From an uncultured Myxococcales bacterium (GTDB lineage: Bacteria > Myxococcota_A > UBA9042 > DTJE01), in assembly GCA_903936705.1 (NCBI GenBank), contig CAIZWN010000022.1, positions 1-61,761 of the forward strand: a stretch of DNA of 61,761 bases, given 5' to 3'. Below the pieces are notes generated by a model that ran no database searches, had not been told where the DNA came from, and saw nothing but the letters and a program-made list of their open reading frames with translations. Positions 16,022-24,147 of this stretch are shown piece by piece. Each line of letters begins with the position of its first letter. Positions within the stretch are counted from its first letter, which is position 1. The translations under genes and the position numbers were made by a program.

Positions 16022-19000
16022 GCCCGGTCTTCTCGTCCCGAGAGGCTAGGTACGCGGCGGCCGTCCTGGGCATGTTCACCCTGGTATCCCAGGCGGCTTT
16101 GCTGCGGGAATTCATGGTCCTGTACCGGGGCAGCGAACTGGCGCTGGGGGCGTTCTACGGATCCTGGTTTGTTGCAATTGCGGTCGCTGCGGCCGCGGCC
16201 GGAAACAGCCAATCGATCAGACGTGGCGCGGCGAGTGGCGCAAGGATGCTGCTGGCCATGTATCCGATCGGTGCAGCACTGGGACTGGTCCTGCTGGCCG
16301 GTGTCAGGCGGATGGCCGGGATTCCTTCGTGGGCTCCGATACCGCCGGATGTGACCATCATAGCCGGATTTGCGGCCACGCTTCCGGTCGGTTTCGTGAC
16401 TGGAGTACTTTTTCCGACCTTGTGTGACGCTGCAAACCCGGATGCCCAGCAAGGCGCCTCGTCCGGGTATGCCTGGGAAGCCGCCGGCGCCGTGGTCGGA
16501 GGTCTGGCTTCGGCCGCAATGTTCATGCTGGGTTTCGACGGGCCTACCGCCATCGCTTTAACCGGCCTTCCCGTGGCAGCGATCGCTTTGCCCTGGCGAG
16601 GGCGTCATTCGGCGCACGCAAGGTGGGTGCCAGTTGCGGTTGCCTCGCTGTGCCTGGCTGTGCTGGTGCCTCCAACCGGCCCGGCCTTGCGATCCGCACT
16701 TTCCGACATCCGCCTTCACAGCAACCTTTCGGGCGCGACCGTTGTCTCCGAAGTGTCCACTGCGCACGGGTTGGTGACGACTGCGCGCCTGGGATCTGGT
16801 ACCCACTTACTGATCGATGGTGAACTGGTGCTTGGTGTACCTTCCGGGCCCGACGTACCGGTGGAAGCCGCATTTCTCGCGGTCCAGCCGCTGCATCGCC
16901 AGCGGGCAATCGTCCTTGGGCCAGGACGCTTCGCCCTGGCGGTTTCATTGTGCCTGACGTTCGGACAGGTCGAGGTCGTAGGTCCGGACCGAGAAACGCT
17001 GGACGCGCTGCGCGGGGCGTGGGAGTCGGTCGAGGGAGTATTGCCCCCGAACCTTCGCCTGGTTGCCGGGGATCCCAGATCAAGAATCCGCGAGGCTTCA
17101 ACCGGCGCAGCGCTGTATGACCTTGTGATCGTCGGGGCCGGCGAACCGCGCACACTGCAAGACAACAGGCTGCATACGGTCGAATTCTTCCGGGAGTTGC
17201 AGAACGCCATGAACCAGGGCGGCGTGGCGGTGACGTCCTTCAGATCTGGCGAAAACGCCTTGACGCCCGAGGCTTTGCGCTTTGGCCGATCCATCCGTTC
17301 CAGCCTGGCTGCGGTGTTTCCCGAAGTCATGGCGGTCCCGGGTGATCCGGCACGCCTGTTTGCCACCGCTAATCGGGGACGCCTGACGCTTGATCGTGCA
17401 TCCCTGGAGCGCAGGGTACGCGAACTGGGGACATCGATTCCCGCAGCCATCGACCCGGCGCAGGTATCCCTGCTGGCTCACCCCGACCGTGCCGACTGGC
17501 TTGAGGGCCAGTTAGCTGCCGGGAACAACACCGAGGACCTGGTCAACCGCGATGATCGGCCAGTGGCTACATTTCTGTCCCTGCTTGCATCACTGCGAAT
17601 GACTGCCAGCGCCGGGGGGACTTTCCTGTGGGGGGCCCGGGAGGCTGGTCCGTTGCTGCCGATCGGCGCGTTGGTACTGGTTGTGCTGGTGGCCATGCGC
17701 CAGCTATTGCGCCGCCCCGGCGTTCCCGGTGCGGTGACGTCCCCAATGCTGATTGCCTTTGCTGGCGGGACGTCCATCGCGGCGACCATCGTGCTGATGG
17801 CCATCTGGCGGGCCCGCGTCGGCGCCCTTTACGGAGAGGTAGGTCTGGCTTCGTCCGCTGTGATGATCGGCGTGTTTCTTGGGGCGATCGCCGGAAGAAG
17901 ATTGTCCTTCCAGAACACTCGCCGGATGGCTTCGGCATTCTGCGTTGCGTCGGCTGGCGCGTTGCTGGCCATGTCGTGGACCCTTGATGCGACTGTCGAT
18001 TCATCGCCCATGGTCCTCCGCCTTTCGCTGGCCGCAATGCTGACGGTCTGCGGGGTGATCGCCGGCGCCGCGTGGCCGATTGCAGCAGTGCTTGGCGGGG
18101 CAGATCGGGTGTCGCAACGCCTGGAAGCGGCGGATCATGTCGGTGCCGCGACGGGTGCCGGCTTGGGCGGTCTTGCCGGCCTGGCGATTTTGGGGGCCGG
18201 CGGGGCGCTTCACGTTCTGGCCGCCGGCATGTGCCTAGTTCTGGTGATCCTGGTCGTTGATGCGGGCCTCGATACGGTTCCGGGCCGGCATTTCCTTGCG
18301 TCCGGAACCGGCCGCCTGCTGTCGGTCCGATCGTTTCCATCGCCGGCGGCGACCATCATCGTTGCGGCTGTGTTCCTGGTCGGCTTGTGGACCTGGCACG
18401 CCTCCCATGGCAGTGCCAGCGCCCCACGTACGCGGCTTTCCAGCGATGAATTGAGGGCGTTCGAGCGCTTTGATGCTTCCGAATGGCGGGAATCGCCTTT
18501 CGACCATTACAGGCTTACCGGGGTGGTAGATCCGACCGGTGATGCCGTGGTGGTGGCCAGCGCAGCAACCGGGCCAGGACCCGACGGGTACGGCGGACAG
18601 ATGAACCTTGCCCTGTCGATCGGTGATGACGGAATCGTGCGTCGGGTTGCAGTGCTGTCCCACCGCGAGACCCCGGCGTACACGACTGATCTGCCCGCAT
18701 GGATCCAGCATTTCAAGGGCATGAACATTCGGGACCTGGCGGCCGCGGGGGACCGTGCGGTGGACGCGATGACCGGAGCAACGGTCACCTCGCTGGCCGT
18801 GTCCGGAACTGTGGCATTGGCTGCCGGTCGCGTGGGCAACGAGATCCTGCACCTTCCGATGCCGACCCCGGCGCCTGAACGTCCGTGGCATGCGCCTTTG
18901 ACGGACCCATCTGTCTGGTACGCAATCGTGCTGCTGGCTGGCGCGATCGTGGTCCACTTCAGGGGCTCTGCCAACGTTCGCCTTGGCTTCCTGGTGGCCT

Positions 19001-19653
19001 CGGCTGTCGTCGGAGGCTGGCTGCTGAATGTCCAGCTTTCGGCCGGATGGCTTCTTTCGCTGCTGACGCTGAACCTGCCGTCGTTTACGGCGGCACCGGC
19101 GGTTGCAGTCCTTGGTTGGGGATTTCTGATGCTGGCCTTGGTTGTTGGACCTGTCCATTGTGCTCACGCCTGTCCGTTCGGGGCGATCCAGGAGTGTGTC
19201 TCGCTGATTGGCCAACGTCTGGGCCTGAAGGTTGCGATGCCTGCAAAGGCACACTCGGCCTTCCGCGCAATCAAGTACCTGGTGCTGGCCGCACTGGCGC
19301 TGCTGCCGTTCACATATAACGCCAGTGCTCGCCTGGACTGGGACCCGATGGCAGCCGTCTTTTCCGGAGGCACCGACGGCACCGGTGCGCTGGTGGTCAT
19401 CCTGTCATTGGCCGGATCGCTGTTCACGTTTCGCTTCTGGTGCCGCGGCTTCTGCCCTGTAGGCGCCTTCTTCAACCTGTTCAACCACCTGGCATGCCAT
19501 ATCGGACTGTCACCTGCTCGCCGACATGTCGCCTGCGACCTTGGAATCCGGGAGGCTGGCGATATCGACTGCCTGCAGTGCAACCGATGCACCAGAGAAG
19601 CCGGCACTCGCATGCCCACCGGATCCAACTTCACTCAGAAGGCTCAGCCATGA
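16018..19653 (+). CDS. Polytopic membrane protein: spermidine-synthase-like + FMN-binding + NapH/NosR-type ferredoxin domains
   Basis: A 1211-residue multidomain membrane protein. Residues 1 to about 230 carry several membrane helices. About 235-500 is a soluble spermidine-synthase-like Rossmann region (RAIVLGPGRFALAVS, then LYDLVIVGAGEP). A second block of helices runs to about 790. About 800-950 is an FMN-binding domain with the flavinylation motif D916-A-M-T-G-A-T922, in which T922 would carry FMN. The C-terminal part resembles NapH/NosR, with helices around C1048-x3-C1052-P and C1142-x3-C1146-P, then C1173, C1185, C1188 and C1191. Electrons probably pass between flavin and iron-sulfur sites across the membrane. 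The ATG overlaps the previous stop by four bases. The spermidine-synthase-like part keeps no clear catalytic motif. Confidence 0.85.
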   Translation: MSPVFSSREARYAAAVLGMFTLVSQAALLREFMVLYRGSELALGAFYGSWFVAIAVAAAAAGNSQSIRRGAASGARMLLAMYPIGAALGLVLLAGVRRMAGIPSWAPIPPDVTIIAGFAATLPVGFVTGVLFPTLCDAANPDAQQGASSGYAWEAAGAVVGGLASAAMFMLGFDGPTAIALTGLPVAAIALPWRGRHSAHARWVPVAVASLCLAVLVPPTGPALRSALSDIRLHSNLSGATVVSEVSTAHGLVTTARLGSGTHLLIDGELVLGVPSGPDVPVEAAFLAVQPLHRQRAIVLGPGRFALAVSLCLTFGQVEVVGPDRETLDALRGAWESVEGVLPPNLRLVAGDPRSRIREASTGAALYDLVIVGAGEPRTLQDNRLHTVEFFRELQNAMNQGGVAVTSFRSGENALTPEALRFGRSIRSSLAAVFPEVMAVPGDPARLFATANRGRLTLDRASLERRVRELGTSIPAAIDPAQVSLLAHPDRADWLEGQLAAGNNTEDLVNRDDRPVATFLSLLASLRMTASAGGTFLWGAREAGPLLPIGALVLVVLVAMRQLLRRPGVPGAVTSPMLIAFAGGTSIAATIVLMAIWRARVGALYGEVGLASSAVMIGVFLGAIAGRRLSFQNTRRMASAFCVASAGALLAMSWTLDATVDSSPMVLRLSLAAMLTVCGVIAGAAWPIAAVLGGADRVSQRLEAADHVGAATGAGLGGLAGLAILGAGGALHVLAAGMCLVLVILVVDAGLDTVPGRHFLASGTGRLLSVRSFPSPAATIIVAAVFLVGLWTWHASHGSASAPRTRLSSDELRAFERFDASEWRESPFDHYRLTGVVDPTGDAVVVASAATGPGPDGYGGQMNLALSIGDDGIVRRVAVLSHRETPAYTTDLPAWIQHFKGMNIRDLAAAGDRAVDAMTGATVTSLAVSGTVALAAGRVGNEILHLPMPTPAPERPWHAPLTDPSVWYAIVLLAGAIVVHFRGSANVRLGFLVASAVVGGWLLNVQLSAGWLLSLLTLNLPSFTAAPAVAVLGWGFLMLALVVGPVHCAHACPFGAIQECVSLIGQRLGLKVAMPAKAHSAFRAIKYLVLAALALLPFTYNASARLDWDPMAAVFSGGTDGTGALVVILSLAGSLFTFRFWCRGFCPVGAFFNLFNHLACHIGLSPARRHVACDLGIREAGDIDCLQCNRCTREAGTRMPTGSNFTQKAQP

Positions 19654-19862
19654 AACGTCTGGCCGCCATACTCCTGGTCCTGATGACGCTGGCCACGACT
19701 CTGCTGATCGCACGCGGCATGCTTGAAGGCGCTCAAGGCAGCCTGGTCGAGGGCGCCACCCCTGGCCTGCGGGCAGTCGACATGGACAGATATCTACGTC
19801 GTGTCCAGGAAGGCCGACTATCCGACCGGGAAGCCTTGTGGTGGGTACCACTGCAGCAGTAG
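19650..19862 (+). CDS. Small single-span membrane protein
   Basis: A 70-residue protein whose ATG overlaps the stop of the 1211-residue redox protein (ATGA). The N-terminus MKRLAAILLVLMTLATTLLIARG is one membrane helix or signal anchor; the remaining 45 residues are polar and extracytoplasmic if the positive-inside rule holds. The tail contains DMDRYLRRVQEGRLSDREALWW. I do not recognise a family. The position suggests an accessory subunit of the redox complex. About 155 bases without a gene follow before the next start. Confidence 0.65.
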   Translation: MKRLAAILLVLMTLATTLLIARGMLEGAQGSLVEGATPGLRAVDMDRYLRRVQEGRLSDREALWWVPLQQ

Positions 19863-20017
19863 CCCAAGGCAGGCAAATGGACCGGTTCCGACCGGCGCCC
19901 GCGCAGAAGTCGCCGTTGAAATGGCAGAGTTGCAACGCCCACATGGACGCAGCGTGGACGCCCCAGCCGGGATGACGTACAGTCGCTCCAGCACTTCGAT
20001 CTCGCATGGGAGGCACA

Positions 20018-20734
20018 ATGCAGGCGGTCCTGCTGGCCGGAGGACGAGGCACTCGACTCAGGCCGTTCGCGGCGTCTTTCCCGAAACCGCTGGTCCCCCT
20101 GGGTGACATGCCCGTTCTTGAGATTCTGGTCAGGCGGCTGCGTGCCCACGGGTTCGATCGGCTGACCCTAGCTGTCGGGCACCTTGCTCCGTTGATCGAG
20201 GCATACTTCCAGGATGGCGCGCGCTTTGGCGTGACCATCAGCTACTCGCGTGAAGGCGAACCGCTGGGAACCGCCGGTCCACTAGGACAGATCGACGACC
20301 TTGATGAAAACTTCCTGGTAATGAACGGCGATCTTCTGACGGACATGGATTTCAGAAGGCTGATGGACGTTCACGTCGCATCGGGAGCTGCTGTGACCGT
20401 GGCCCGCTGCAACCAGGATCACCAGGTCTCGCTGGGCGTCCTGACGGTGGACCCGAACGGGTTCCTGACGGGCTACGACGAAAAACCGGTACTGCACTAT
20501 GACGTCAGCATGGGAGCCTATGCCTTTCGGCGCGACACGGTACGTCTGAACATTCCGGCAGGCACCCGCAAGGATATGCCGACGCTGCTGCTGGAGCGCA
20601 TCGCCGCAGGCGACAGGATTGCCACGTGCCTGCACGAAGGCTTTTGGCTGGATATCGGCCGACCCGAGGACTACGGACGGGCCCAGGATCTGTACGAGTC
20701 GAATCCTGCGCTGTTCCTTGGGGAACAAGAATGA
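20018..20734 (+). CDS. Sugar-phosphate nucleotidyltransferase
   Basis: A 238-residue NTP-transferase-fold enzyme. The signature LLAGGRGTRLRPFAASFPKPLVPLGD occurs at the N-terminus (pieces AGGRGTRLRP and FPKPLVP), with VMNGDLLTD near 104-112 supplying the metal-binding Asp and LTGYDEKP near 150. It is short, like MurU or heptose-1-phosphate guanylyltransferases, with no left-handed helix or second domain. It would activate a sugar-1-phosphate as an NDP-sugar. GGAGG five bases before 20018 favours that ATG over one at 20006. Its stop overlaps the next gene (ATGA). Base and sugar specificity are not readable. Confidence 0.85.
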   Translation: MQAVLLAGGRGTRLRPFAASFPKPLVPLGDMPVLEILVRRLRAHGFDRLTLAVGHLAPLIEAYFQDGARFGVTISYSREGEPLGTAGPLGQIDDLDENFLVMNGDLLTDMDFRRLMDVHVASGAAVTVARCNQDHQVSLGVLTVDPNGFLTGYDEKPVLHYDVSMGAYAFRRDTVRLNIPAGTRKDMPTLLLERIAAGDRIATCLHEGFWLDIGRPEDYGRAQDLYESNPALFLGEQE

Positions 20735-21876
20735 TCGATAGCGCTGGGCGCCAGAACCCCGCCAGCCGACCGCGACCATCGGCGGACGATGCTGCGCTGC
20801 CGGATCTCCCCGATGTATCGATCGTCATAGCCGCCAGAAACGAGGAAGCGCACATCACATCGTGCCTTCAATCGATTTTCGATGCAGAACCCTTCGCACC
20901 TCGATTCGAGATACTGGTCGTCGATGGCGACAGTTCCGACGGGACGGCAGGCCTCGCTGGCAAGTTTGCCGCCTCGCATCCCGAGGTTCTTCTGTTCATC
21001 AACCCTCATCGATTCGCTCCACAGGGCTTCAACATTGGAATCAAGGCCGCTCGCGGGAACTGGATATTCATTCTGGGAGCCCACTCCCGATACGACCCTT
21101 CCTACTTTCGCCTGTGCCTGGAAACTGCCCGAAGGACTGGCGCCGAGAACGTCGGGGGATGCGTCGTGGTCGAGGTCCGCGAGGAGGGGCTGACTGGCAC
21201 GCTTGCCAAGGCGGTCGGATCCAGCCGCTTCGGCTTCGGCGCATCGCCGTTCCGCCGCCAGGATCCGCCGGAAGGCCCTGCCGACACGGCGGCTTTCGGC
21301 TGCTTTCCCAGGCGAACCTTCGAGACCTACGGGCTGTATGACGAGCGCCTGGTCTTGAACCAGGACTGGGAACTGAACCAGCGGATTCGCCGCGCAGGTG
21401 GCACCGTATGGCTGAATCCCGCAATCCGCCTGCAATACTTCGCGCGCCAGGACCCGCGAGTCATGATGGACAGGGCCTATGACACAGGGTTGTGGGTGGC
21501 CTACCTGTGGACGCTTGGCCCGTACACCGCGTCCGCGCGTCACGCGATCCCGGCAGTCTTCACCGCCGCCATGCTGGTGCCTGGTGTCAATATCGCGGCG
21601 CTGGCTGCACACCAGGCAACGGCCCTTGCCGCCGCTGTCGCCCAGGCAGTCCGCTTCGGTGACGCGCGGCTGCTGCCGACCCTGCCCCCGTTGTTCCTGG
21701 GCATCCACGCCGCTTACGGTGCCGGCACTCTGAAGGGTCTGTGGGACATCATTTCCGGACGGTCGCCGGTGTCCCTCCACGCAACCATCGAATACCTCCA
21801 GCCTGAAACGCATGGCGCGGGGCAACCAGCCTCGTCACCTGCGGCCGGGAAACCTCAGCCCAGGAGGCGATCATGA
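20731..21876 (+). CDS. GT2 family glycosyltransferase, membrane-associated
   Basis: A 381-residue GT-A glycosyltransferase. VSIVIAARNEEAHITSCLQS opens the fold near 30 (in part: IVIAARNEEAHI). The nucleotide-binding Asp is in VVDGDSSDGT near 68-77, the acceptor-side segment is DERLVLNQDWELNQRIRRAGG, and RRAGG is near 228. The C-terminal third is hydrophobic (ARHAIPAVFTAAMLVPG, LPPLFLGIHAAYG), which suggests membrane association like ExoA/succinoglycan-type enzymes. It is coupled by four-base overlaps to the nucleotidyltransferase before and the aminotransferase after, so the three likely make and attach one amino sugar. Confidence 0.86.
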   Translation: MIDSAGRQNPASRPRPSADDAALPDLPDVSIVIAARNEEAHITSCLQSIFDAEPFAPRFEILVVDGDSSDGTAGLAGKFAASHPEVLLFINPHRFAPQGFNIGIKAARGNWIFILGAHSRYDPSYFRLCLETARRTGAENVGGCVVVEVREEGLTGTLAKAVGSSRFGFGASPFRRQDPPEGPADTAAFGCFPRRTFETYGLYDERLVLNQDWELNQRIRRAGGTVWLNPAIRLQYFARQDPRVMMDRAYDTGLWVAYLWTLGPYTASARHAIPAVFTAAMLVPGVNIAALAAHQATALAAAVAQAVRFGDARLLPTLPPLFLGIHAAYGAGTLKGLWDIISGRSPVSLHATIEYLQPETHGAGQPASSPAAGKPQPRRRS

Positions 21877-23075
21877 CCGCACGCTGGCTGCAGTTGATGC
21901 ACGCCTTCGCACGGCCCGGCGAGGGCGACCCGCGGGACGGTTTCGGCCGCGACCTCGAGACGTGGTTCGGGGGCGCGGTTCGTGCCTTCCCGTACTTCAA
22001 GGGAAGGGTCGCCCTGCATGCCGTGTGCAGGGCTCTGGACCTGCGCCCCGGCGACGAGGTCGTGATGCCGGGCTTCACGTGCGTGGTAGTGCCTCGGGCG
22101 TTCCTGCCGCTGGGGGCGCGCGCGGTCTACGTCGACATCGACCCAGACACGTACAACGTCCGCCCCGAGGCGGTGCTGGCCGCCATCGGACCCAGAACGC
22201 GCATGGTGCTGGTCCAGCACACGTTCGGCATCCCGGCGCCGACTGCCGCACTGGTCGATGCCTGCGCACGGCGCGGTATCCCGGTTGTCGAGGACGCTTG
22301 CCACGCATTCGGGACCATGGTTGATGGCCGCCCTGCCGGCACGGTCGGGGACGCCGCCTTCCTGTCTGCGCAGTGGAACAAGCCTTTCACCACTGGTCTG
22401 GGGGGCATCCTGCTGGTTCGCGATCCCGACCTGGCTGCCCGGGTCGCGGCCGACCGCGTCTCGCTGGAACAGCCCGGCCGCGGCCAGGATGCCGAACTTG
22501 CGATTCTGCAGATGGCGCACGCCGCCCTGGTCACTCCCCGCACGCACGGCCTGGCGCAGGAGGCGTATCGCGCCCTCTCGGGCCTGGGCCTGGTGACTGG
22601 TTCATGGTCCGCAGACGAGTTCTCCGGCCCACTGCCGAATGGCTACTTCAAGGACATGGGACGGTCACAGGCCGTTGCCGGACGCCTGGCTGCCCGCAGC
22701 TTTGCCGCGAACGTCGACCACCGGCGCCACCTCCAGGACTGCTACCGCGCCCTGCTGGCAGGCACCCGCTTTGCTGCGGCCCCGGACATCCCCGGAACAG
22801 TCCTTTCCCGCTATCCGATTCGGGTCGCGAACAAGGCGGATGTCGTACGACACGCGACGAGATCAGGGGTCGAAATTGGTTCGTGGTTCGAAACGCCGCT
22901 GCACCCGATGCCTCTGTCACTGCACCCGGACTACGGCTACCAACCTGGGTCCTGCCCTGAGTCCGAACGGGCAGCCCGCGAGGTGGTGAACCTGCCGATA
23001 TCGGTCAGGTCGAACGAGGCCGACGCTGCCAGGGCCATACGCTTCCTGGAAAATCACGCAAGACCGGTTGGCTGA
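21873..23075 (+). CDS. DegT/DnrJ/EryC1-family PLP aminotransferase
   Basis: A 400-residue fold-type I aminotransferase-like protein. VVMPGFTCVVVPRAFLPLGA and VYVDIDPDTYNV match the substrate lobe. EDACHAFG (near 147) supplies the Asp that contacts the PLP ring nitrogen, and SAQWNKPFTTGLGG (near 166-179) contains the probable PLP Lys in WNK, where most relatives have SxxK or PSK. It would make a 3- or 4-amino sugar nucleotide. It is divergent from the PglE- and WbpE-like copies elsewhere in the window. It overlaps the GT2 stop by four bases and converges on a methyltransferase with 29 bases between stops. Confidence 0.84.
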   Translation: MTARWLQLMHAFARPGEGDPRDGFGRDLETWFGGAVRAFPYFKGRVALHAVCRALDLRPGDEVVMPGFTCVVVPRAFLPLGARAVYVDIDPDTYNVRPEAVLAAIGPRTRMVLVQHTFGIPAPTAALVDACARRGIPVVEDACHAFGTMVDGRPAGTVGDAAFLSAQWNKPFTTGLGGILLVRDPDLAARVAADRVSLEQPGRGQDAELAILQMAHAALVTPRTHGLAQEAYRALSGLGLVTGSWSADEFSGPLPNGYFKDMGRSQAVAGRLAARSFAANVDHRRHLQDCYRALLAGTRFAAAPDIPGTVLSRYPIRVANKADVVRHATRSGVEIGSWFETPLHPMPLSLHPDYGYQPGSCPESERAAREVVNLPISVRSNEADAARAIRFLENHARPVG

Positions 23076-23104
23076 CGAACGACGTCCAATGTCATGCCGC
23101 AAAT

Positions 23105-23989
23105 TCAGGCGCGCCGAGCCACCGCGAAGATGCCACCCTGAACGGCCAGCCTCCCGCCCGTCAGCGAAGCAAGCCCCTCGGATACAAGGTAGTAGGCGCG
23201 GCGCGTCAGATCCGGAGAGCCCTTGCCTCGCTCGGACTCTTCGAACCTGATGTCCTTGAACCCGGACCGCTCCAGGAGTGACACGACACCCCGGCGAGTG
23301 AAGGCCCAGTGGCTGGACCCCATCATGATCAGCCCGGATCGTCGCATCTGGCCTGACCACCGCAACACCTGGTACAACCACGCACGATTGGTCACGCGTA
23401 TAGCTATCCTTCCGTCTGGTACCAGCAGTTCCCGGATCTGGCGTAAGACATCGTCCGGCCGGTCCAGAAAGTACAGAACGTCGATCGCCATGGCGGCATG
23501 CACCAACCCCATGCCCTTCATTTCATCAAGCGTCGCGCAAAGCCTGGCTTCCGGAAGATTCGTTCGGGCCACATCCAATGCTCTTGCCGTCGAGTCGATC
23601 CCGACAGGTTCCCACCCTCGCGCAGCGAACTCGACAAGAAGGTGGCCGTAAGAACAGCCGAAATCCAGCACCCTTCGGTGCCCATGCCGCCCGGGGGCAT
23701 CGTCCACCAGTTCCACAATCCACCGGAAGTACTCCCTTCGGCGTTCCAGGAACTCGGCTTCATTCATCGGGTCCGTGTAGGAGGCAACTTCCAGCCGCGT
23801 TGCGCAGGCACGATCACCCTCAACCACATGCAGGCTGCCGCACCCCGAACATTCCCACAACGGCCAATCGACCACCCCGGGCCGCCCGGGATTCGCGGGA
23901 TCAATCCGGCACATCGGTACCGCGTGACCTGTTGCCTGGAAACGGCCCCCGCAGCATGGGCAGCCCCCGGGATGTACAGCCGACTCCAT
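23105..23989 (-). CDS. SAM-dependent methyltransferase with N-terminal zinc-ribbon
   Basis: A 294-residue class I methyltransferase. Two Cys pairs near the N-terminus (CPCC at 10-13 and CSGC near 47-50) resemble the small zinc-binding module of sugar-modifying methyltransferases. The SAM site is VLDFGCSYGHLL near 106-117, then GIDSTARAL, with AIDVLYFLDRPDDVLRQI further on. It could methylate a sugar or a small metabolite. It is a single minus-strand gene between two plus-strand glycan genes, starting about 160 bases from the O-antigen ligase-like gene. No acceptor can be assigned. Confidence 0.8.
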   Translation of the reverse strand: MESAVHPGGCPCCGGRFQATGHAVPMCRIDPANPGRPGVVDWPLWECSGCGSLHVVEGDRACATRLEVASYTDPMNEAEFLERRREYFRWIVELVDDAPGRHGHRRVLDFGCSYGHLLVEFAARGWEPVGIDSTARALDVARTNLPEARLCATLDEMKGMGLVHAAMAIDVLYFLDRPDDVLRQIRELLVPDGRIAIRVTNRAWLYQVLRWSGQMRRSGLIMMGSSHWAFTRRGVVSLLERSGFKDIRFEESERGKGSPDLTRRAYYLVSEGLASLTGGRLAVQGGIFAVARRA

Positions 23990-24147
23990 CCCTTCAACCC
24001 CTTAAGCGCGGAAGCATTGTAGGCCCACCAACACCCGCAAATCAAACGGCCAGCCACGCCATTCATTGTGGAAAATGGCCGGCTTCCGGTACGATGGTCC
24101 AGGATTTCATGAATATTCGAACCACACTTGTCCAGCAGGGGCATGCA

